Of a DNA stretch of 13,208 nt, positions 8,533 through 13,208 are shown piece after piece; the first letter of the stretch is position 1; each line of letters opens with the position of its first letter. The translations under genes were made by a program, and so were the position numbers. Source of the DNA: Monoplex corrugatus (lineage: Eukaryota; Mollusca; Gastropoda; Littorinimorpha; Ranellidae). The stretch lies in contig JAPXFY010002301.1 in assembly GCA_030674185.1 (NCBI GenBank), positions 15,001-28,208 of the forward strand. Direction: 5' to 3'. The notes under the pieces were generated by a model. The model was not told where the DNA came from. It searched no databases and saw nothing but the letters and a program-made list of their open reading frames with translations.

Positions 8533-8603
8533 GTTTGTTTGTTTCTTTCTTTCTTTGTTTTTTGTTCATGTTTGATTTTTGTTTGTTTGTTTGTTTGTTG
8601 TTG
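8533..8603. repeat. (TTTG)n / (TTTC)n repeat
   Basis: Two TTTG runs separated by TTTC repeats and a short unique piece, followed by GGGGGCAGG. It lies near the 3' end of copy 1 and corresponds to 9447-9535 in copy 2. Confidence 0.9.
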
Positions 8604-9205
8604 GGGGCAGGTTTTTTTGTGTGAATTCATTAAGATTGACTACAGCTGTGCTTTAAACAAAGAACTTTAACACTGATTGACATATATGAATTCATCAACA
8701 TTTCAGAATTTCTGAAGACATCTTAAAATGGAGCTCCATAGCATCATCACTATCATCCCAATGTTCGTCACCATAACATTTCAAACAAGCAAAAACATTT
8801 ACATATTCTGTGACCTTTAATGCTGTGCTTTCATACTGACCTCAGTCAGTGTAGGTGGGTTCGGAGGTGTCTTAAAACATCAAAAACGAGCGTCCTGATG
8901 GTTGCAACACAGGAGCGGGAGAACAGAATGAGGCAGCAAAACGTATTGTTCACACTGGTCCTAAAGGTTAAAAGATTGTGTTGAAGATCGAAGGATAGGA
9001 GTGTCTGGTGTGTGGAAGTTCAGAAGGAGAGACATACAGTGGGAGGCTGACAACATTTAACCGCATGGAAAGCAAATAAGCGAGTGAACAAACGTTGAGT
9101 CAATTGATATAATCGCTTCCTTGTGAAATCTATTTGCAGCCTATGTCAGAGTTACTTTTCAAGATGACTGAAGCCCATATTGAATCTTAGCATTGCTTAT
9201 AAGTA

Positions 9206-9253
9206 CAGAGAGAGACAGAGAGAGAGATAGACAGACAGACAGACAGACAGACA
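9206..9253. repeat. Short GAGA/(CAGA)n tract
   Basis: Copy 2 counterpart of 8118-8340: GAGAGACAGAG followed by about seven CAGA units, with no CA tract. Confidence 0.92.
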
Positions 9254-9354
9254 AGAACAAGAACAAACTTGCATTTACGAGGCTATGAAATCAGCAAAAT
9301 CTATGCTTTTTTACATCCAGCCCTCACCCAGAGAGGGTCTACATCACACTCTAC

Positions 9355-9411
9355 AAGAGAGAGAGAGAGAGACAAGAGACAGAGAGACAGAGAGAGAGAG
9401 ATAGAGAGAGG
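9355..9411. repeat. Interrupted (GA)n tract
   Basis: GA repeat broken by CAAGAGACAG and GATAGA. It is the copy 2 counterpart of the pure GA tract at 8436-8498. Confidence 0.92.
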
Positions 9412-9446
9412 GGTAACAATACATTTAAAAGGGATGTGAAGTAAAA

Positions 9447-9535
9447 TTTTTGTTTGTTTGTTTGTTTGTTTTCTTTGTTTTTGTTTTTGTTGTTGTTGGG
9501 GGGGTTGTTGTTGTTGTTGTTGTTGTTGTTTTTCG
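9447..9535. repeat. (TTTG)n and (TTG)n repeat with G-run
   Basis: TTTG repeats, then GTTGTTG, a G7 run and a clean (TTG)n tract. The latter is a copy 2-specific expansion relative to 8533-8603. Confidence 0.92.
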
Positions 9536-9770
9536 TTAATCCATCAAGACTGCCTACAGCTGTGCTTTAAACAATTAACTTTCACACTGATCGACGTGTA
9601 TGAATTCATGAACATCACAGAATTTCCTAAGCACCAATGAAAATAACTACTCCCACTTGATTTGAGATCTCTTATTCCCCTGGTGGATGGTTCCGGTTGT
9701 GTGAGACAAGCTGCTGTGGCCAAGAGAAAGTATACCGGTCAGTACATTCAGACAATGATGGAAGCAATGC

Positions 9771-10215
9771 TCTTTTTTTCTCCTTTTCCTCCTCCTCGTC
9801 TTCCTCCTCCTCCTTGTCATCCTTTTCCTCTTTCTCCTCCTCCCTCTCCTGCTCATTCTCCTCCTCTCCTCCTCCTCCTCCTTGTCATCCTTTTCCTCTT
9901 TCTCCTCCTCCCTCTCCTGCTCGTTCTCCTCCTCTCCTCCTCCTCTTCCTTGTCATCCTTTTCCTCTTTCTCTTCCTCCTTCTCCTGGTTGTTCTCCTCC
10001 TCTCCTCCTCCTCTTCCTTGTCATCCTTTTCCTCTTTCTCCTCCTCCTTCTCCTGCTCATTCTCCTCCTCTCCTCCTCTCCTCCTCCTCTTCCTTGTCAT
10101 CCTTTTCCTCTTTCTCCTCCTCCCTCTCCTGCTCATTCTCCTCCTCTTCCTTGTCATCCTTTTCCTCTTTCTCCTCCTCCATCTCCTGCTCATTCTCGTC
10201 CTCTCCTCCTCCTCT
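9771..10215. repeat. 68-bp polypyrimidine minisatellite
   Basis: A pyrimidine-rich unit anchored by CTTGTCATCCTTTTCCTCTT recurs with the anchor TTGTCAT at 9814, 9882, 9950, 10018, 10094 and 10151. Spacing is exactly 68 bases three times, then 76 and 57, so the last copies gained and lost CTC-rich sub-units. Because 68 is not a multiple of three, each copy is read in a different frame; the open frames here arise only because a pyrimidine strand cannot spell a stop codon. The tract is a candidate for triplex (H-DNA) formation. Confidence 0.93.
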
Positions 10216-10600
10216 TTTTCGTCTTCCTTCTCTTCCTTCCCATCCTGATCCTTCTCCTCGTCTTCCTCCTTCTATTCCTTTTCCTTCTCGTTCACTTCCT
10301 CGTCTTCGTCTTCGTCTTCCTTCTCCTCCTTCCTTCCCCCAATGTCGTCTTCGTATTCTTCCTGCTCCTCCTTCTTCTCCTTCTCCTCCTTCCTCCCTCA
10401 TCCTCTTTCTCCTCTTCCTTTTCTTTCTCTGTTTCTTCCGTCTCCTTCTCTTTCTCATCCTCTTTCTCCTTCTCCTGCATCTCTTTCTCTTCCTTCCTGT
10501 GTTCTCCTTCTTCTCCTCCTCTGGCAACTCCTCCTCCTCCTTTTCTCGCTTAGACCCCTCTTTCTATCATTTCTCCTTTTCTCTTTTCTCCTTGTTCATT
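10216..10600. repeat. Degenerate CTC/TTC-rich polypyrimidine tract
   Basis: Continues the minisatellite with irregular CTCCTC, TTCCTT and TCGTCT blocks and no clear 68-bp period. It probably represents older, decayed copies. Composition becomes ordinary after about 10600. Confidence 0.85.
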
Positions 10601-11080
10601 TTTTCCTTGTGCAATCCCAGGCTGCGCTCATTTAGTACTCAGAGCATTTTTGGTGTTAGTGTCGACTTTTTTTTTTCCATCGATTTCCATATCCCTCTTG
10701 AGGTAGGGCCAATTTTGAAATCTGGGCCCGTGGAAGTTGGCCAATCCAGGAAGAAGAATAAGTCACAAAAACAGCCATGCAGACTTAAATGTGCTACTTA
10801 CGATTCAAGGATTTTATTCTTCCTTCAATTTATTTGTTTAAAAAAACAGGATTACTGCCAGGGTTGCATCGCAGAGTACTTTAAATGTGGGTGTGTCGTT
10901 ACATCCACAAGACAGGGAAAGCAGGGTTATTGTCTCCTATACAGTGCCACAAACAGACAGAAAGACGAAAAACAACCAGACGTCACAAACCTTTTATCTG
11001 GCAGAATAAACTGTCTGGTCCAAAACGAAACAGAAATCTTCGAGAAAGATAACACTGTAAAAAAAGCATATCCTTAAAAA
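10601..11080 (+). other. Open reading tail downstream of minisatellite; doubtful coding
   Basis: One + strand frame stays open across the polypyrimidine block from 9662 and continues through ordinary-composition DNA to a stop at 11075-11077. The last 150 or so codons are the only non-repetitive part. They include a cysteine cluster (QDYCQGCIAEYFKCGCVV) and a charged C-terminal end. I recognise no domain, signal peptide or splice structure. The absence of a stop over about 150 codons is mildly unusual by chance, but the frame has no independent ATG near 10600. I lean toward non-coding. Confidence 0.2.
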
Positions 11081-11759
11081 GAAGAGACAAAAGAAGAAAG
11101 ACTGCTGGGTGTTCAAAGCAGCCAAGGTGACCCTCCTAGAACTGTTCGTCAGTATTTAGGTCCTTCAACAGGAAGGTTTTAGACTCCAAAAGCAGGTGAC
11201 GCATATCCCCGTGAGGGCGCCAGGGGCTCTTTCAGTATAGTATCCCCACCTTCTGAAAATTCTGTGCTAGAAATGTTCTCTTTTCTGTCACTCTCTTTGT
11301 TTCTGCCTTGTTCCTTTGCTTTCTGTCACTTCTTCCTATCATTTTTCGGCCTTGCTGGTCCATTTACCTGTATGTTTTCCATAAAGTCTTACATACTTTT
11401 TCTTAGGATTGATGATTGGGTACATGCATGTTTGGAGGTGAGATATGCGGAAGCAATTTTAGGTAATTTATGCCCGTTTTTATATATGTTTTGATGTTCT
11501 TAGGTATGCTTAAATTAGTATCAGGTGTGTTTTTTAAATCCCCTGTGCGATAAAGAGACAGAGTGGTCATCGCCAGGGGCATGTCAGATTATGTGCGCAT
11601 ATTCATTGATATGTGTACTTAATTTTCTTTTTCTTTTTTTTTTCCTGTTGAAGTTTTATATGTTTTGAAACGGTTATAGCCCTGATATGGCTCTACGCGG
11701 TCGGCTGGGCTTTAAACAACAAAGACAATAACCGGTGACGCGTTTTTTACTCTTTATGC
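11081..11759. other. Non-repetitive stretch without a recognised gene
   Basis: Contains short T-rich tracts (about 11624-11645), a Phe/Leu-rich short open frame near 11264-11494 with no recognisable family, and a GGCTGGGCTTTAAACAACAA motif near 11703. That last motif resembles the closing motif of the kilobase repeat units. No gene is supported. Confidence 0.45.
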
Positions 11760-11760
11760 G

Positions 11761-11831
11761 GGTTGCGTAGTTGTTTTGATAGAGCCATGGACTCAGAGTC
11801 TGATGTCTTGAGTTCAGTCCCAGCCTGCAAC
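11761..11831 (+). other. tRNA-like sequence, possible SINE head
   Basis: TAGTTGTTTTGATAGAGC at 11768-11785 closely follows the D-arm/A-box pattern of tRNAs (TAGCTCAGTTGGTAGAGC). About 25 bases on, GAGTTCAGTCCC (11810-11821) resembles a B box with one base lost. An anticodon-arm-like GGACTCAGAGTCT lies between. The 5' GGTTGCG (11761-11767) can pair imperfectly with TGCAACA (11825-11831). The T-arm is poor and the spacing is off, so this is not a working tRNA gene. It fits a decayed tRNA pseudogene or the pol III promoter head of a SINE whose body follows at 11851. Confidence 0.5.
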
Positions 11832-11850
11832 ATTAAACACTGGCTTGTTT

Positions 11851-11966
11851 GCTGCTCATCTTAATGTTTCCATCATTCTGATGGCGTCAGCTTAAGTGTT
11901 TCAAAGGTCTCTTTTCTCCCCATCCTGGCTACTCGGTTCAAAAACTTGCCAGCATACACAGTTGGG
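11851..11966. repeat. Direct repeat, copy A (SINE-like body)
   Basis: About 118 bases repeated at 12069-12186 at an offset of 219-220 bases. Shared blocks include ATGTTTCCATCATT.TGATGG, TTAAGTGTTTCAAA and CTACTCGGTTCAAAAACTTG. The CCATCA/TGATGG pair forms a perfect 6-bp hairpin stem with a 3-base loop in both copies. It lies directly after the tRNA-like head and directly before a GTT/GTTT tract that could be a SINE tail. Confidence 0.85.
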
Positions 11967-11970
11967 GTTT

Positions 11971-12002
<32 letters not shown>

Positions 12003-12061
12003 TGTTTGGTTTTTTGTTTGTTTGTTTGTTTTTTGTTTTTGTTTTTGTTTTTTGTTTTTTG
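11967..12061. repeat. (GTT)n then (GTTT)n tract
   Basis: GTT repeats pass into GTTT/GTTTTT repeats between the two direct-repeat copies. The end of the tract, TTTTTTGCAG (12054-12063), looks like a splice acceptor, but it arises from the repeat and has no associated exon. Confidence 0.95.
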
Positions 12062-12068
12062 CAGACTC

Positions 12069-12186
12069 TGCTGCCCACCTTTATGTTTCCATCATTTTGA
12101 TGGCATCAGATTAAGTGTTTCAAATGTCTCTTTTCTCCCCACCCTGAGCTACTCGGTTCAAAAACTTGTCAGCATATAGGGTTTTG
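12069..12186. repeat. Direct repeat, copy B
   Basis: Second copy of the unit at 11851-11966, about 87-90% identical by eye. It lacks the tRNA-like head: the bases before it are the GTTT tract and GCAGACTCTG. Copy B may therefore be a 5'-truncated second element, or the pair may be a local duplication with the GTT tract grown between the copies. Confidence 0.85.
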
Positions 12187-12189
12187 GGC

Positions 12190-13208
12190 AGGCTCAGAGA
12201 GTCCGCCAGGTAATTGCTGGAAAAGTTGGGTGGACCGCGTATGGAATTGTCCGAGTGTGATGATTCTCTCTTGAACAAACTCCTTGACTCTGTGTAGAAC
12301 TTGTCACACCTGCTGTCTGTGATAGGAAAAGGAGGAGATCCACGCCTATGCAGAGCGGACCATCTACATCCAAGGTAGCAGATCTCCACAAAGTGTAGAG
12401 ACAACATTACATCCAAACAACTAACACAGCACTTCGTATGGGCTAAAGAAAGAACGTGGAAGAAAAGTGTAAGGAAAAGATAGATTTTAATCTTGGAAAG
12501 CTGTTGTATATTTCTGTATGTATTAACAGATAATGACTGTTCAATATGACACCGCCACGTGATGCAAATAGAGGTATGTATATTGTTGACTCATTTGCAA
12601 TGGCACAAGTAAAGAGAGAGAGAGAGAAGGAGGGAGGAAGGAGGAGAAGGAGAAAAAAAAATTAAACGAGGATCAGTTCCAAGCTACCAATTCAAAGAGT
12701 CACATGGACTCTAACAGTATTATTTTTCTGGTTCAACTGTCTTGCTGAAAAAAAAATCAATAGCTTTAGAAAGAAGACAGGAAAATAAAAGCTAGGAAAG
12801 AGGATGGATGTCATTCAGTTTCTTTATAACTGTACTATATGTAGATTATATATTCAATGAAAGGGCATTTCAAAGGAATGATGATATTTCCTGGATAATT
12901 AGATATTATCAGCAATAAGAATGAAGATAAAAATGTATTATTTTATATGAAATCATTCCGCAAAATGTCAAGCACCTCGCATAGAAAACCAGCCGAGAAA
13001 TAAATGTTATCAAATTGTCAGATTCGTACAAGAAAAACAGATTTCTCTCATTCAGAGGAAAAGACCAGCTCGCTCAAAGCTTGAAGACAGCTGAACGTGA
13101 CCCTGTCGCTGTGCATATAATTAGCCAGCTGCACGTGCCAGACAAACGACAACCATGTGCGCGTGATTACATTGGATTAATTTTAAGAATGTTATAAAAA
13201 CATGACTA
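12190..13208. other. Unassigned AT-leaning stretch
   Basis: No convincing gene. It includes a short GA/GGA-rich tract (about 12616-12652), an AT-rich area (about 12830-12960) and open frames of 60-100 codons without recognisable features. A weak KSWVDRV-like reading at about 12220-12240 recalls the C-terminal region of some LINE ORF2 proteins, but it is too short to call. Confidence 0.45.

Larger units (their letters stand above)
7614..8704. repeat. Kilobase tandem duplication, copy 1
   Basis: First of two head-to-tail copies of an unknown unit. Shared markers with copy 2 include TAAAATGGAG.TCCATAGCA (7632), GACCTCAGTCAGTGTAGGTG (7746), TTCACACTGGTCCTAAAGG (7856), CATCCAGCCC near the GA tract, a (TTTG)n tract and a closing CTACAGCTGTGCTTTAAACA (8641). 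By eye the non-repetitive parts are about 85-90% identical. Copy 1 carries a long CA tract that copy 2 lacks. The unit encodes no recognisable protein and has no terminal inverted repeats I can see. It could be a large satellite unit, a duplicated non-autonomous element or a local segmental duplication. Confidence 0.88.
8705..9629. repeat. Kilobase tandem duplication, copy 2
   Basis: Second head-to-tail copy of the unit at 7614-8704. Matching landmarks are at 8724, 8838, 8947 and 9553. It is shorter by about 165 bases, mostly because the CA tract is missing and through small losses, for example a GTATGTTCTC-like segment present only in copy 1 near 8047. Homology fades near CAGAATTTC at 9620-9630, the same sequence at which copy 1 passes into copy 2, so the join lies in that motif. 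Confidence 0.88.

Noticed and set aside
7614..9629. Pair of long terminal repeats of an LTR retrotransposon
   Set aside because: The copies abut directly with no internal gag-pol region, and no TG...CA ends or primer-binding site are visible.
9662..10600. Start and repetitive part of the 471-codon + strand frame as a real gene
   Set aside because: A purine-poor strand cannot form stop codons, and the 68-bp period shifts frame every unit. This is incompatible with selection for one protein sequence.
11761..11831. Functional tRNA gene
   Set aside because: The T-arm lacks a base and pairs poorly, the acceptor pairing is offset and imperfect, and the anticodon loop is ambiguous.
12050..12066. 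Splice acceptor (T-rich tract plus GCAG) opening an exon
   Set aside because: The T-rich tract is simply the end of the GTTT repeat, and the following sequence is a repeated non-coding body.
12195..12420. C-terminal remnant of a third LINE (KSWVDRV-like reading) and a 98-codon - strand frame
   Set aside because: Only about seven residues look suggestive, the neighbouring residues do not continue the family pattern, and the - strand frame matches nothing I know.
12561..12600. Octamer-like ATGCAAAT with an inverted ATTTGCA nearby
   Set aside because: A 7-bp inverted match in AT-leaning DNA is expected by chance, and there is no gene for it to regulate.

Overview
The window looks like intergenic, repeat-dominated nuclear DNA from an invertebrate animal. 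My best guess is a mollusc or another lophotrochozoan. I base that on two decayed non-LTR (LINE) retrotransposons whose protein remnants resemble lineages abundant in molluscs, and on very dense, compound CA/GT, CT/GA, CATA and TTG/TTTG microsatellites. This placement rests on family resemblance from memory, not a search. I found no intact host protein gene, no rRNA, no functional tRNA, no CRISPR array and no bacterial-style operon. Roughly a third of the window is simple-sequence repeat, so most long open frames are translated microsatellites (His-Thr, Val-Cys, Ser-Leu, Arg-Glu) and not genes.

Layout. Bases 1-260 are unassigned. Bases 290-2850 form a microsatellite field: the + strand is CA-rich up to about 1178, then GT-rich from about 1297, and later becomes GT/CT-rich. 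Bases 2930-3735 (- strand) are the 3' half of one LINE (here LINE-A), from the reverse-transcriptase active site to the C-terminus. It has in-frame stops, a frameshift and a changed active site (YADG). An open frame continues upstream of it to 4036 through DNA I cannot align to LINE protein. Bases 4306-4402 are a (CT)n tract.

Bases 4985-6508 hold two pieces of a second LINE type (LINE-B) in opposite orientations: an APE-type endonuclease start on the + strand (4985-5368) and a reverse-transcriptase core on the - strand (6508 down to about 5362). They meet tail-to-tail within a few bases. A (CATA)n block, an ~83-bp duplicated unit and a (CA)n block follow (6526-7162).

Bases 7614-9629 are a head-to-tail duplication of a unit of about 1 kb. 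Its two copies carry the same microsatellite positions grown to different lengths. Bases 9771-10560 are a polypyrimidine block built on a 68-bp minisatellite. Bases 11760-12186 contain a tRNA-like head with an A-box-like motif, followed by a ~118-bp body present twice around a GTT/GTTT tract, which suggests a SINE-like element. The remaining stretches (4037-4305, 7190-7613, 11081-11750, 12190-13208) show nothing I can name.

Nothing here points to a working multi-gene system. The interest lies in repeat architecture: a converging LINE chimera, an in-frame LINE-A/unknown fusion, a kilobase tandem duplication with unequal microsatellite growth, a possible unclassified SINE, and long non-B-DNA-prone tracts.
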